Part shown: positions 47,862-57,468 of the stretch, piece after piece | Position numbering within the stretch: position 1 is the stretch's first letter | How the letters are laid out: each line of letters begins with the position of its first letter | The notes under the pieces: model-generated | The model's database searches: none | Told to the model about the DNA's origin: nothing | Seen by the model: only the letters and a program-made list of their open reading frames with translations | NCBI RefSeq assembly: GCF_001307295.1 | Contig: NZ_CP012700.1 | Coordinates: 1,243,001-1,307,000 of the forward strand | Direction: 5' to 3' | Length of the DNA: 64,000 nt | Origin: Sphingopyxis macrogoltabida | GTDB taxonomy: Bacteria > Pseudomonadota > Alphaproteobacteria > Sphingomonadales > Sphingomonadaceae | Made by a program: the position numbers and the translations under genes

Positions 47862-48962
47862 ATGTTTGCGATGAACACTCTTGTCGACCGGGCGTCGGAG
47901 CCGTCCGCGGCGGCGACCCCGAAATCGGCGATCGCCGACGATATGGCGATGATCCGCGCGGCGTCGGAGTTGACGCGCGACCTGACCGCGCCCAGCCCGC
48001 GCATCTACTGGAGCGATTTCCTGCTCTCGGCCTTCGTCGGCTATGCCGGCATCGCCGCGGCGATTTTCGCGCCGTCGACGCCGTGGGTGCTCGCCGCGTC
48101 GCTGGTCGCCGTGCTCGCCCTCTATCGCGCCGGCAGCTTCATCCACGAGATCACGCATATCCGGAAGAATGCGCTGCCGGGGTTCCGCCTCGGCTGGAAC
48201 CTGCTCATCGGCGTGCCGCTGCTGATCCCGTCGTTCATGTATGAGGGCATTCACAGCCTGCACCACAATCGCACCAAATATGGCACGGTCGACGATCCCG
48301 AATATCTGCCCCTCGCGCTGATGAAGCCGTGGACGGTGCCGTTGTTCGTCGTCGCGGCCGCCTTTGGCCCGCTGGCCTTCGTCTTCCGCTATGCGGTGCT
48401 GACCCCGCTGTCGTTCCTGATCCCGCCGCTGCGCCGGATCGTCGTCGAACGCTATTCGGGGCTGATCATCAACCCGATGTTCCGGCGCAAGCCGCCCGAA
48501 GGCGAATTCCGCCGCCAATGGGCGTGGCAGGAAGGCGGCGCGTGGGCGTGGTCGACCTTGCTGATCGCCGCGGGCGTTTTCGGCTGGGTGCCGCTGCGCG
48601 CGCTGATCATCTTCGGCGCCATCGCGTCGGCGACCGTCGTGCTCAACCAGATTCGTACCCTCGTTGCGCATCTGTGGGAAAATGACGGCGGCGTGCTCAC
48701 CGTGACCGCGCAGTTCCTCGACAGCGTCAACGTTCCGCCGCCGGGGCTGTTGCCCGAACTATGGGCGCCCGTGGGGCTGCGCTATCATGCGCTCCACCAT
48801 CTGCTGCCGGGGGTTCCCTATCATGCGCTCCCGGAGGCGCATCGCCGCCTTAAGGACGCGCTGCCTGCGGACTCGCAATATCATGGCGCCAATTACGCCG
48901 GGCTTCCGGGGCTGGTCGCGCGGCTGGTGGCGGGGTCGACACGAGGCGGGGCGGCGGCCTGA
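47862..48962 (+). CDS. Membrane fatty acid desaturase family protein
   Basis: A 366-residue integral membrane di-iron enzyme. The three histidine boxes are HEITH (95-99), HSLHHN (131-136) and YHALHHLLPGVPYH (His309, 312, 313). Hydrophobic segments flank them at about 50-90, 120-130, 165-200 and 235-265. Such enzymes desaturate or hydroxylate acyl chains or sphingoid bases. In a sphingolipid maker either substrate is possible. ATG 47862 follows GAAGAGCAG; the earlier in-frame TTG at 47829 is less likely. Divergent from the GNAT-like gene. Confidence 0.87.
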   Translation: MFAMNTLVDRASEPSAAATPKSAIADDMAMIRAASELTRDLTAPSPRIYWSDFLLSAFVGYAGIAAAIFAPSTPWVLAASLVAVLALYRAGSFIHEITHIRKNALPGFRLGWNLLIGVPLLIPSFMYEGIHSLHHNRTKYGTVDDPEYLPLALMKPWTVPLFVVAAAFGPLAFVFRYAVLTPLSFLIPPLRRIVVERYSGLIINPMFRRKPPEGEFRRQWAWQEGGAWAWSTLLIAAGVFGWVPLRALIIFGAIASATVVLNQIRTLVAHLWENDGGVLTVTAQFLDSVNVPPPGLLPELWAPVGLRYHALHHLLPGVPYHALPEAHRRLKDALPADSQYHGANYAGLPGLVARLVAGSTRGGAAA

Positions 48963-49025
48963 ATTTAAAGGCTGCTAGCGGTGCGGCAGATGTCGGCCTT
49001 GGGATGGGAAACTGCCTCTAAAGTT

Positions 49026-49128
49026 CGTCATGCTGAACTTGTTTCAGCATCCATGACCAGCACTCTCGGCTAGCGCTGCGTCGCAGGAAACGGCAGGCCA
49101 TGGACCCTGAAACAAGTTCAGGGTGACG
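49026..49128. repeat. Paired repeat (CTGAACTTGTTTCAG family)
   Basis: 103 bp element with inverted arms GCTGAACTTGTTTCAGCATC and GACCCTGAAACAAGTTCAGG. Each arm also contains its own small CTGAA/TTCAG hairpin. Confidence 0.8.
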
Positions 49129-49182
49129 AAGAAACAAACGTCAGCAACCGGCCGGAAGCGCACGTCTCGCACTTCTTCATTT

Positions 49183-49260
49183 CGTCATTCGCGCGAAGGC
49201 GGGAATCCCGCTTTTCCTCCACCGTTGTCAAGCGGGATCCCCGCCTTCGCGGGGATGACG
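49183..49260. repeat. Paired REP-like palindrome (CGCGAAGGCGGG family)
   Basis: 78 bp element with arms CGTCATTCGCGCGAAGGCGG and CCGCCTTCGCGGGGATGACG inverted, and inner AATCCCGCTT / AGCGGGATCC pairing. Confidence 0.8.
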
Positions 49261-49309
49261 AAGGTTTGCAAACGGCCGAAAGCAGCCCCACCGCCTGAGC
49301 AAGAAAAAG

Positions 49310-50407
49310 CTATTCCTCGGTCCGGATCAAGATCATCTCACCGATCAGCGCGAAGAGGATGAACGGTCCCCATGCCGCGAGGAAGGGCGTGTAGGCGCCG
49401 AGATCGCCCATCGCGAGGGCGAAATTGTCGGCGACGAAATAGGCGAAGCCCAATGCCATGCCGAGGATCGCGCGGACGAACAGTTTACCCGAGCGCGCGA
49501 GGCCGAAGGCCGCGACGGCGCCCAAGAGCGGCATCAATATCGCCGACAGCGGCCCCGAAATCTTGTGCCAGAGCACGCCCTTCAGCGCGTCGACCGGCCG
49601 CCCGGCGGCTTCGAGATCGGCGATCGCCGACTGGAGCTGGAGGAAGGGCAGTTCGTCGCCGTCGACCTGCGCCAGCGTGAACTGGTCGGGACGCACGCCC
49701 TTCGCCGCGACGATGTTGCCGAGCGATTCGAGCGTTCCCGAGCGGCGCAGGAAGCGCTTGGCATTGGTGAGCTCCCAGCCGCCGTCGACCGCACGGGCGC
49801 TGTCGGCCGACAGGATCGACGAGAGGACGCCCTGCGTGCGTTCGTAGATCGCGACCTTGCCCAAGACGACAGTCGGCCCGCCGGTCTGCACCGTCTGCGC
49901 GTTGATCAGGTCGTCGCCGGCGCGCACCCAGATGTTGCTGCGCAGTCCGCTGTCGGCGGGCACCTGCGCGTATTGCACCTTCTGCCACGCGCTGAGCGCG
50001 GCGTTGGCGCGCGTCACGATGCGTTCGTTGAAGACGAAGCTGATCCCGGCGACGAGCAGCGCGGCGAGGAACAGCGGCGCGAGCACCTGGTGCGCCGACA
50101 TGCCCGACGCCTTCATCGCGATCACCTCGCTGTTCTGGTTGAGCGTGATCAGCGTCAGGATCGTCCCGAGCAGCACCGAAAAGGGCAGGAAGGTCTCGAC
50201 GATCTGCGGCAGGCGCAAGCCGACATAGCGCCAGACGTCGCTGTCGCTGTTGCCCGCGACCGCGAGGATCTTGCCGCTCTCGCCGAGCAGGTCGAGCGTC
50301 TGCAGGATCAGCACCAGCGCGAACAGGATCGCGAAGCTGCGGACGAGGAACAGGCGTCCGACGTAAAGCGCCATCGTGCGCGACGGGAAGAAATGGAGCT
50401 GGTGCAT
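49310..50407 (-). CDS. lptG: LPS export permease LptG
   Basis: One of the two transmembrane subunits of the LptB2FG ABC transporter that extracts lipopolysaccharide from the inner membrane. The 365-residue protein has three N-terminal transmembrane segments, a periplasmic beta-jellyroll domain (about 125-260) and three C-terminal segments; AMKASGMSAHQVLAPLFLAA is the coupling helix that contacts LptB. It overlaps lptF by one base. The ATG at 50407 begins MHQLHFFPSRTMALYVGRLF, the usual LptG start. Confidence 0.93.
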   Translation of the reverse strand: MHQLHFFPSRTMALYVGRLFLVRSFAILFALVLILQTLDLLGESGKILAVAGNSDSDVWRYVGLRLPQIVETFLPFSVLLGTILTLITLNQNSEVIAMKASGMSAHQVLAPLFLAALLVAGISFVFNERIVTRANAALSAWQKVQYAQVPADSGLRSNIWVRAGDDLINAQTVQTGGPTVVLGKVAIYERTQGVLSSILSADSARAVDGGWELTNAKRFLRRSGTLESLGNIVAAKGVRPDQFTLAQVDGDELPFLQLQSAIADLEAAGRPVDALKGVLWHKISGPLSAILMPLLGAVAAFGLARSGKLFVRAILGMALGFAYFVADNFALAMGDLGAYTPFLAAWGPFILFALIGEMILIRTEE

Positions 50408-51615
50408 CAGGCGATCTTGGGCTTGCGCTGGAAAATGGTGAGCAGCTTGCGGACTTTCTGGCCGGCCTTGGCGGCGACGCGTTCGAGCGCGCCGATCGGC
50501 TGGCCGCCGGGGACGTGCGCGACGGTATAATACATCCACACCGCGAGCGCCGCGAACAAGAGGAAGGGCACCCATAGCGCGATGATCGGGTCGACGGTAC
50601 CGCGGGCGCCGAGATCCTCGGCATATTGGTTGATCTTGTGCTGGGTGACGAGGAGGACGATCGACAGAAAGACGCCGAGCGACGAGGTCGACCGCTTCGG
50701 GGGGATGGCGAGCGCGATCGCAATCAGCGGGATCAGGAACATCGACATCACCTCGACGATACGAAAATGGAAATTCGCGCGTATTTCCAGCCGGGTGGCG
50801 GCGGATTCGGCCTTGTCCTTGCCGGCGACGAACAGTTCGGGGATCGTCATTTCGCGGTCCGACCCGCCGCGGGTGCGGAAAGCTTCGATCTTGGGCAGCG
50901 GGATCGGCAGATCGTGGTTGTCGAAACTGAGCACGCGCGGCACCGCGAATTTCGGCGATTCGTGGATCAGCACGCCCTGCGTCAGGCGGAGGATGATCGT
51001 GTCGGGATCGTCGGTCGCGAGGAACTGCCCCTGCGAGGCGGTCGCCGAGACACTCTGCCCATCCTTTTGCTCGCCGCGCACGAAGATGCCGCGCAGGCTG
51101 CGGCCGTCGTTGTAGCTTTCCTCGATCCGCAACGTCATGCGCTCTCCGAGCTTGGTGAATTCGCCGACCTTGATCGACGCGCCGAGCGCGCCCGAGCGCA
51201 GCTCGAACTGGAGGCCTTCATAAGCATAGCGCGCAACTGGCTGAATAAAGCCGACAATCGCGAGATTGAGCGCGGCCAGCGCAACGGCATAGGCAAAGGG
51301 TACGCGCATCAGCCGCCCGAAGCTCATGCCGACGCCCTTCAGCACGTCGAGTTCGCTCGACGTCGCGAGCCGGCGGAAGGCGAGCAGGATGCCGAGCATC
51401 AGCCCGATGGGGATGCCGAGCGAGAGATATTCGGGGATCAGGTTGGCGAGCATCCGCCACACGACGCTGACCGGGCCGCCTTCGGTGGCAACGAAATCGA
51501 ACAGCCGCAGCATTTTTTCGAGCACGAGCAGCATCGCCGACAGGACGAGCGTGCCGAGCATGGGAAAGAAGATGAGCCGCGCGATATAGCGGTCGATGGC
51601 AGGTAGCTTATTCAA
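50407..51615 (-). CDS. lptF: LPS export permease LptF
   Basis: Partner of LptG in the LptB2FG transporter. The 402-residue protein has RYIARLIFFPMLGTLVLSAM as TM1, DVLKGVGMSFGRLMRVPFAY as coupling helix, a periplasmic jellyroll (about 130-270) and three further transmembrane helices, with a C-terminal basic tail. The start appears to be TTG at 51615 (reading MNKLPAID), since no ATG precedes TM1. Stop and lptG start overlap by one base. Divergent from the DUF2141 gene. Confidence 0.93.
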   Translation of the reverse strand: MNKLPAIDRYIARLIFFPMLGTLVLSAMLLVLEKMLRLFDFVATEGGPVSVVWRMLANLIPEYLSLGIPIGLMLGILLAFRRLATSSELDVLKGVGMSFGRLMRVPFAYAVALAALNLAIVGFIQPVARYAYEGLQFELRSGALGASIKVGEFTKLGERMTLRIEESYNDGRSLRGIFVRGEQKDGQSVSATASQGQFLATDDPDTIILRLTQGVLIHESPKFAVPRVLSFDNHDLPIPLPKIEAFRTRGGSDREMTIPELFVAGKDKAESAATRLEIRANFHFRIVEVMSMFLIPLIAIALAIPPKRSTSSLGVFLSIVLLVTQHKINQYAEDLGARGTVDPIIALWVPFLLFAALAVWMYYTVAHVPGGQPIGALERVAAKAGQKVRKLLTIFQRKPKIA

Positions 51616-51748
51616 TCTTTCGTCGCCCCATCACCATGATTTGGCCGCAAATGGTTCCGATATACCGATTCAAGGGCGACAGGGACCCGTGCCGGCACAT
51701 GCTTTTTGCGTGGCTGGCATGGCTATAGCGTCTGGAGGTTTTGAGGTC

Positions 51749-52222
51749 ATGTCGAAATTTGTATCCGCCTCGCTGTGCATTGCTCTGTTGGCTTTCGCAG
51801 CCTCGGCGCAGGCCGAAGGCCGGGTCATCTCGAACGATCTGTCGAAGTGCAAGAGCGGACCGTCGACCCTGGTCCAGATCAGCGGCGTCAAGGCGTCGAC
51901 CGGCAAGATTCGCGTGCAAAGCTATCGCGGCACCGCCGCCGACTGGCTTGCCAAGGGCCGCTGGATCACGCGTATCGAAGTGCCGGCGCGCGCCGGGTCG
52001 ATGACCGTCTGCGTGCCGCTGCCCGAAGCCGGGACCTATGGCATTGCGGTGCGTCACGACGTCAACGGTAACGGCAAGACCGATCTGTCGAAGGACGGCG
52101 GCGGGATGTCGAACAATCCCAGCATCAACGTCTTCAACCTCGGCAAGCCGAGCTACAAGAAGACGGCCTTTTCGGTTGGAGACGCCCCCCGGACGATCTC
52201 CATCACGATGAAATATATGTAA
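51749..52222 (+). CDS. Exported DUF2141 protein
   Basis: A 157-residue secreted or periplasmic protein. Signal peptide 1-22 ends SAQAEG. The mature part is a beta-sandwich of the DUF2141 type: LVQISGVKASTGKIRVQSYR, RIEVPARAGSMTVCVPLPEA, and the signature YGIAVRHDVNGNGKTDLSKD with the Asp/Asn-rich loop that resembles a calcium-binding turn. It is only 6 bp upstream of the lipid kinase gene, so the two share a transcript. Confidence 0.85.
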   Translation: MSKFVSASLCIALLAFAASAQAEGRVISNDLSKCKSGPSTLVQISGVKASTGKIRVQSYRGTAADWLAKGRWITRIEVPARAGSMTVCVPLPEAGTYGIAVRHDVNGNGKTDLSKDGGGMSNNPSINVFNLGKPSYKKTAFSVGDAPRTISITMKYM

Positions 52223-52228
52223 GGGGCA

Positions 52229-53203
52229 ATGGCCAGCGTCGCGCTTCTTTCCAATCCGCGTTCGACGGGCAACCGTGCCCTGTTGCCCCGGGTTCGCGAA
52301 TATTGCGCGGCGCACCCCGACATTTTTCATTACGAGGTCGAGGACGTCGACCAGATCGGCGAGGCGATCCGCACCATCGCGATGGTCAGCCCGCGGATCA
52401 TCGTGATCAATGGCGGCGACGGCACGGTGCAGGCGGCGCTGACCGAACTTTATTCGGGCGGCCATTTCGGTGGTTCGCCGCCGCCGGTCGCGGTGCTTCC
52501 CAACGGCAAGACCAATTTGATCGCGCTCGACCTCGGCGCCGAAGGCGACCCGCTGAAGGCGCTCGAACGCGTCGTCGAACTGGTCGAATCGGGGCGGCTC
52601 GAGGATCATGTGATCGAGCGCCAGCTGATTTCGCTCGACAGCGGCGGCGAGACGCGGCCGGTGCTCGGCATGTTCCTGGGCGGCGCCTATCTGGCCGACG
52701 TCATGCTCTATTGCCGCAACCGCATCTATCCGCTCGGCCTGCCGAACGGACTGTCGCATTTTCTGGCTGCGGTGCTCGGGCTGTTTTCGATCATCTTCGG
52801 CCTCGGCGGCGGACGCCTGCCGCCCAAGCCCGAACCGATGACCGTGTCGCTGGTGCGGCAGGGCGAGTTCAAGGGCAAATTCTCGCTGCTCATCGTCACG
52901 ACGCTCGAAAAGCTGCTGCTCAGCATCCGGACGAGCGACGGCGGCGGGACGAACGGTCATATGAAATTGCTGGCGACCGACAGCAGCGTCGGCGCGCTGT
53001 TCCGCATGCTCGGCGCGACCTGGCGGGGGACGCTGGGGCAGAAAGAGCTGGAGGGCGTGCATTTCCAGCAAGGCGACGAGATCCGCATCGAGGGCGAGCG
53101 GTCGAACGTCATCCTCGACGGCGAGATTTTCGAGGCGAAGGGCGGCCAACCGATCATCCTGACCTCGACGCAGCCGGTGCCGTTCCTGCGCCTCGCCGCC
53201 TGA
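52229..53203 (+). CDS. Diacylglycerol kinase-family lipid kinase
   Basis: A 324-residue DAGK_cat-type kinase that phosphorylates a lipid hydroxyl with ATP. It has VALLSNPRSTGNRALLP at the start, the nucleotide motif VINGGDGTVQAALTELYSGG and PNGKTNLIAL, a variant of the usual PxGTxNDxA with Lys and Asn-Leu replacements. The C-terminal beta domain is present. In this organism candidate substrates are diacylglycerol, ceramide or sphingoid base; the last two fit the nearby spt-acp genes but are inference. The stop lies 13 bp before the Tam41-like gene. Confidence 0.85.
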   Translation: MASVALLSNPRSTGNRALLPRVREYCAAHPDIFHYEVEDVDQIGEAIRTIAMVSPRIIVINGGDGTVQAALTELYSGGHFGGSPPPVAVLPNGKTNLIALDLGAEGDPLKALERVVELVESGRLEDHVIERQLISLDSGGETRPVLGMFLGGAYLADVMLYCRNRIYPLGLPNGLSHFLAAVLGLFSIIFGLGGGRLPPKPEPMTVSLVRQGEFKGKFSLLIVTTLEKLLLSIRTSDGGGTNGHMKLLATDSSVGALFRMLGATWRGTLGQKELEGVHFQQGDEIRIEGERSNVILDGEIFEAKGGQPIILTSTQPVPFLRLAA

Positions 53204-53216
53204 GAAGCATCGCGTC

Positions 53217-54077
53217 ATGACCGATATCGGGGAACTGGTCCGCGCCGAATTATCGGCCCCGGTCGATCCGCGCGTCGCGGCGATGGCGGCGGCGATTGCG
53301 GCCGAATATCCGGGCAGTGCGCGCGCGGTGCTGTTTTACGGAAGCTGCCTCCGCGAAAGCGAGCTCGACGGGCTGATGCTCGATTTCTACCTGATCGTGT
53401 CGGATTATGGCGATGCCTATCCGAAGCGCTGGCAGGCCGTCGCGAACCGGCTGATCCCGCCGAACGTCTATCCGTTCCAGCATGACGGGCTGATTGCCAA
53501 ATATGCGGTGCTCAGCGAAGCCGATTTTCACCGGTTGAACGGGCCGGAAACACGCAATGTGTCGGTCTGGGCGCGTTTCGCGCAGCCGTCGCGACTGGTC
53601 TGGGCGGTCGACGATACCGCGGCGGACCGCGCAGTCGCAGCGGTCGCCCGCGCCGCGCCGGCGTTGCTCGCGGCGGCGGGGGGCGTCGCAGGCGAAGCGC
53701 CGCTCGACTGGTGGCGGCGCGCCTTTGCGCTGACCTATTCGGTTGAACTCCGCGCCGAGCGGACGGGGCGTGCGCAGTCGGTGGTTGACGCCGATGCCGG
53801 GCGCTATCTCGCTTTCAGCACCCCGGCGATCGCCGCGATCCCGGCGGGCGTGCGGAGCGGGGGATGGGCGCGGCGCCGCGCCGAAGGTAAGGCGCTCAGC
53901 ATCGTCCGGCTGGCCAAGGCGAGCCTGACCTATGCCGGCGGGATCGATTATCTGGCGTGGAAGATCAACCGCCACGCGGGCACGAAGATCGAGATCAAGC
54001 CTTGGCAACGCCGCTGGCCGCTCGTCGCGGCGCTGACGTTAGTGCCGCGATTGATGAAAAGCGGTGCGATACGGTAA
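53217..54077 (+). CDS. Tam41-like nucleotidyltransferase-fold protein
   Basis: A 286-residue protein without signal peptide. VLFYGSCLRESELDGLMLDF carries the GS and acidic pair of the nucleotidyltransferase fold, and the next part, including YPFQHDGLIAKYAVLS, resembles the mitochondrial Tam41/MMP37 CDP-diacylglycerol synthase (whose GRxIKYGVIS segment aligns with it). A role making a CDP-lipid from the phospholipid produced by the upstream kinase is therefore plausible. The C-terminal half is helical with a basic end. Similarity is at motif level only. Followed by a REP pair. Confidence 0.65.
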   Translation: MTDIGELVRAELSAPVDPRVAAMAAAIAAEYPGSARAVLFYGSCLRESELDGLMLDFYLIVSDYGDAYPKRWQAVANRLIPPNVYPFQHDGLIAKYAVLSEADFHRLNGPETRNVSVWARFAQPSRLVWAVDDTAADRAVAAVARAAPALLAAAGGVAGEAPLDWWRRAFALTYSVELRAERTGRAQSVVDADAGRYLAFSTPAIAAIPAGVRSGGWARRRAEGKALSIVRLAKASLTYAGGIDYLAWKINRHAGTKIEIKPWQRRWPLVAALTLVPRLMKSGAIR

Positions 54078-54083
54078 CCCTGT

Positions 54084-54160
54084 CGTCATCCCGGCGAAGG
54101 CCGGGATCTCAACGTCACACTATTACGCTCCGGCGAGATCCCGGCCTTCGCCGGGATGAC
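54084..54160. repeat. Paired REP-like palindrome (CCGGCGAAGGCCGGGATC family)
   Basis: 77 bp pair, arms CGTCATCCCGGCGAAGGCCG and CGGCCTTCGCCGGGATGAC inverted; same family as 41856-41933. Lies between convergent genes, 8 bp from the end of the sensor kinase gene. Confidence 0.85.
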
Positions 54161-54168
54161 AGAAAGAG

Positions 54169-56145
54169 CTAGCTTGCCAGCCGTTGTCCATCGCCCGGCC
54201 GCGTATCGCCGCTCCGCCGGATCGCCTGGTCGAGCGCGCTCAGCGTGAAGGGCTTGCGCAGCACGTCATGGTCGCCGAAGGCGGCGTCTTCGCTGGCATC
54301 GCCGGCATAGCCGGTGACGAACAGCACCGACAGTTCGGGCCAGCGCTGCTTGAGTTGCGCGACCATTTCGGGCCCGGTGAGTTCGGGCATCAACACGTCG
54401 GAGAGGATAAGGTCGAAACCGCCGCCGGCGGCGAACTGCCCCTCGACAAGGGCCTCGGCCTCCAGCGGATTGCCGCACGCGACGGGCCTGTGGCCCAGTT
54501 CGGCGACCGCGTCGACGGTCGCGGCAAGGACGCGCTGGTCGTCCTCGACGACGAGGATGCTGAGCGCATCGGCGAGGGTGGGGTGCGCCACACCTTCGCC
54601 GGTATCGCCGTCGGCGTCGGCGGCGTCCTCGGCGCGGGCGACGGGCAGCAGCATCGCGACGCTCGTTCCTTCGCCCTCGGTCGACGAAATCTGCACCTCG
54701 CCGCCCGACTGGCGGCAAAAGGCGAAGACCTGGCTCATGCCGAGACCGGTGCCCTGGCCGGCGGGCTTGGTGGTGTAGAAGGGATCGAAGACGCGTTCGA
54801 GGACTTCGGGCGACATGCCGCAGCCGGTATCGATCACCTGCACCGCCAGCGCCGCGGTTTCCTCTTCCTCGTCGCGCAGGGTACGGATGGTCAGCGACCC
54901 GTGGCCGTCCATCGCGTCGCGCGCATTGACCGCGAGGTTGAGCAAAGCGTTTTCGAACTGGCGCCGGTCGAGCAGGCAAGTAAGGTCGGCCGCCTGAAGA
55001 TCGAGCGTCAGTGCGATCCGGTCACCGATCGTCCGCTCTATGAGTTCGGCGAACGACGCGATGCATTCGTCGACCACCGTCATTTCGGGGCGTGCCGGTT
55101 CGGATCGCGCAAAGGTCAGCAGCCGCCGGGTCAGGTCGGCGGCGCGGTTAGCGCCGTCGAGGGCGTTGGCGAGGTGACGCTGTGCCTTGTCGGGGGCTTC
55201 CGACAACCAGCGCTGCGCAAGTTCGAGCCCGCCGACGACGACCGCGAGCATATTGTTGAAGTCGTGCGCGATGCCGCCGGTAAGCTGGCCGACGGCCTCC
55301 ATCTTCTGCGCCTGGCGCAGTTGTTCCTCGGCCGAGAGGCGCTCGGTCATTTCGCCGCGCAGTGCGGTGTTCGCCTGTTCCAGTTCGGCGGTGCGCGCCT
55401 CGACGGCGGCTTCGAGTTGCATCGCACGGTCGCTTTCGGCGAGCTGCTCGCGTCGCGCCAGCCGCCGTTCGGCATCGGCGCGGACGAGCGAAAAGGTCGC
55501 GCCGATCGCGATCACCGCGGCGCCGGCGCCGAGCAGTGAGAAGAGCAGCATCGCTTGGTTGAGGCTGGCGCGATCGGCCGCCGCGAGGCGGTTGCGTTCG
55601 CGGAGCAAGGTGCGTTCGTTGTCGATAATCCGCGTCAGCAGCTTGTCGATCTTGCCGAGCCCCTGATCGTGCCCGGCGGCGTGATATTTGGAAATGGCGG
55701 CGACGGTCTGGCGGTAGTTGGCGCTGAGCGCCGCGTCGCCGAGCTGGGCGCCGCGCCGGTCCATTTCGTGCGTCAGTTCCGCGACCAGCTTTGCCTGCGC
55801 CGGATTGTCGCGGACGTTGCGCTGGAGCTGGACGCGATATTGGCGCGCGCGGCCCCATTGCTGCTCGAAGACGCGCCCGTCTTCCTTCTGCAAACCGACC
55901 GCGAAGCGGCCGAGCGCGGCTTCCGCACGCGCGAGCGAGGCGTCGAGCGAGCGGGTCTGCGAGATGACCTCCATGCTCTGCGTCTGCCAGCCGAGCGAGC
56001 GTTCGTAATTGTCGTTGGCGCGCGACAGCAGCAGGACGAGCGCCGCGACGACGCCGACCAGGATGGTCGCGACCCCGATCGTCAGCCAGAAGCGAACACG
56101 CTCCCGCCGGCTTTCGGTCTCGATATCGAAATCCCTCTCGAACAC
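54169..56145 (-). CDS. Hybrid sensor histidine kinase with receiver domain
   Basis: A 658-residue membrane kinase. TM1 (about 21-42) and TM2 (about 203-224) flank a ~160-residue helical periplasmic domain of the CHASE3/4HB kind. A coiled coil leads to HisKA with [20 protein letters not shown] (His acceptor), then the ATPase domain with [12 protein letters not shown] and DTGCGM, and a C-terminal receiver with [20 protein letters not shown] (Asp acceptor). Without an output domain, phosphate must pass to another protein. The start is GTG at 56145. It lies 113 bp downstream of spt on the same strand. Confidence 0.9.
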   Translation of the reverse strand: MFERDFDIETESRRERVRFWLTIGVATILVGVVAALVLLLSRANDNYERSLGWQTQSMEVISQTRSLDASLARAEAALGRFAVGLQKEDGRVFEQQWGRARQYRVQLQRNVRDNPAQAKLVAELTHEMDRRGAQLGDAALSANYRQTVAAISKYHAAGHDQGLGKIDKLLTRIIDNERTLLRERNRLAAADRASLNQAMLLFSLLGAGAAVIAIGATFSLVRADAERRLARREQLAESDRAMQLEAAVEARTAELEQANTALRGEMTERLSAEEQLRQAQKMEAVGQLTGGIAHDFNNMLAVVVGGLELAQRWLSEAPDKAQRHLANALDGANRAADLTRRLLTFARSEPARPEMTVVDECIASFAELIERTIGDRIALTLDLQAADLTCLLDRRQFENALLNLAVNARDAMDGHGSLTIRTLRDEEEETAALAVQVIDTGCGMSPEVLERVFDPFYTTKPAGQGTGLGMSQVFAFCRQSGGEVQISSTEGEGTSVAMLLPVARAEDAADADGDTGEGVAHPTLADALSILVVEDDQRVLAATVDAVAELGHRPVACGNPLEAEALVEGQFAAGGGFDLILSDVLMPELTGPEMVAQLKQRWPELSVLFVTGYAGDASEDAAFGDHDVLRKPFTLSALDQAIRRSGDTRPGDGQRLAS

Positions 56146-56258
56146 CCGCCGTCTTTACCGGACAAGCGCCCGGCCGCAAAGCGGCGAAGCGGGCAGCGCG
56201 CCGACGATGCTTCGATTCAACCCGAAAAGGAATCCGCTGGTCGGGTCGTGCGGGGGTT

Positions 56259-57461
56259 TCAGCCGATGATGCCGACGCGTTTGCCCGCGCGCTCGAAGCG
56301 CGTAAGGATCTCGCCGACCTGCTCGCTCGAATGCTCGGCGCAGAGCGAGCAGCGCAGCAGCGTCATACCCGCGGGGGTCGCCGGCGGACGCGCGAGATTG
56401 ACGTAGAGCCCTTCCTCGAGCAGCGCTTCCCACATCATCGCGCCCTTTTCGAGGTCGGGCATGATCACCGCAATGATCGCCGACTGCGGCTCTTCGGTGC
56501 CGAGCTGGAAGCCAAGGTCCTTGAGGCCCTTGTGCAGCGTCTTCGAATTTTCCCACAGGTGCGCGCGCTTGTTCGACCCGTGCATCAGCTTGCGGATGCT
56601 CGTCGCAGCGGTCGCGACGACGCTCGGCGGCAGCGAGGCGGTGAAGACATAGGGACGGCAGACGAGCCGCATGATTTCGAATTTCGGGTGGTTCGACACG
56701 CAGAAGCCGCCGACGGTGCCGACGCTCTTGCTGAACGTTCCGATGATGAAATCGACGTCGTCGATGACGCCCTGCGCCTCGGCGACGCCGCGGCCATGCT
56801 CGCCAATGAAACCCATCGAATGCGCTTCGTCGACCAGAACCATCGCGCCGGCTTCCTTGGAGACGCGGATCATCTCTTTCAGCGGCGCGACGTCGCCGAG
56901 CATCGAATAGACGCCTTCGAGCACGACGAGCTTGCCCGCTTCGGGGGGCAGGCGCTTCAGCCGCTTTTCGAGCGCCTCGACGTCGTTGTGGCGGAAGGCG
57001 ACGATTTCGGCGTCGCCCATCTTGCACCCGTCATAGATCGACGCATGGCTGTCGATGTCGAGGATGACATAATCGCCCTTGCCGGCGATCGTCGAAATGA
57101 TGCCGAGATTCGCCTGATAGCCGGTCGAAAACACCATGGCATGATCCATGGCGTAAAATTCCTTGAGCGCTTCCTCGCACTCCTTGTGCCCCTGATAGGT
57201 GCCGTTGAGGACGCGGCTGCCGGTCGTGCCGCTGCCGAACTTGTCGAGCGCGTCCTTGCCGGCGGCGATGACGTCGTCGTCGAAGGTCATCCCCATATAA
57301 TTATAAGTGCCGAGCAGGATCGTCTCGCGCCCGTTGCAGATCGCGACGGTCGGCGAGACAACCTTTTCCATCACCAGGCTGAACGGGTCCGTGACGCCGG
57401 TCGCGAGCAGCGCCTCGCGCTGCTGGATCAGCGGGTCGAACTTGCTGAAAAGATCGGTCAT
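56259..57461 (-). CDS. spt: Serine palmitoyltransferase
   Basis: PLP-dependent alpha-oxoamine synthase that condenses serine with an acyl thioester to 3-ketosphinganine, the first step of sphingolipid synthesis. The 400-residue cytoplasmic enzyme has the PLP lysine at 245 in TFSKSVGTVGG, LVDEAHSMGFIGEHGRGVAE with the Asp/His pair and DIDSHASIYDG with the stacking His. Length and layout match soluble bacterial SPTs. The acp gene lies 8 bp upstream on the same strand and probably supplies the acyl donor. This gene is the main evidence for sphingolipid production in the organism. Confidence 0.93.
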   Translation of the reverse strand: MTDLFSKFDPLIQQREALLATGVTDPFSLVMEKVVSPTVAICNGRETILLGTYNYMGMTFDDDVIAAGKDALDKFGSGTTGSRVLNGTYQGHKECEEALKEFYAMDHAMVFSTGYQANLGIISTIAGKGDYVILDIDSHASIYDGCKMGDAEIVAFRHNDVEALEKRLKRLPPEAGKLVVLEGVYSMLGDVAPLKEMIRVSKEAGAMVLVDEAHSMGFIGEHGRGVAEAQGVIDDVDFIIGTFSKSVGTVGGFCVSNHPKFEIMRLVCRPYVFTASLPPSVVATAATSIRKLMHGSNKRAHLWENSKTLHKGLKDLGFQLGTEEPQSAIIAVIMPDLEKGAMMWEALLEEGLYVNLARPPATPAGMTLLRCSLCAEHSSEQVGEILTRFERAGKRVGIIG

Positions 57462-57468
57462 CGCGGTG

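Larger units (their letters stand above)
48963..49309. other. Gap with two repeat pairs
   Basis: No gene seen. It holds two palindrome pairs of different families: 49026-49128 (arms CGTCATGCTGAACTTGTTTC and its inverted partner GAAACAAGTTCAGGGTGACG) and 49183-49260 (CGTCATTCGCGCGAAGGCGG with CCGCCTTCGCGGGGATGACG). They lie between convergent genes (desaturase and lptG) and may end both transcripts. Confidence 0.75.
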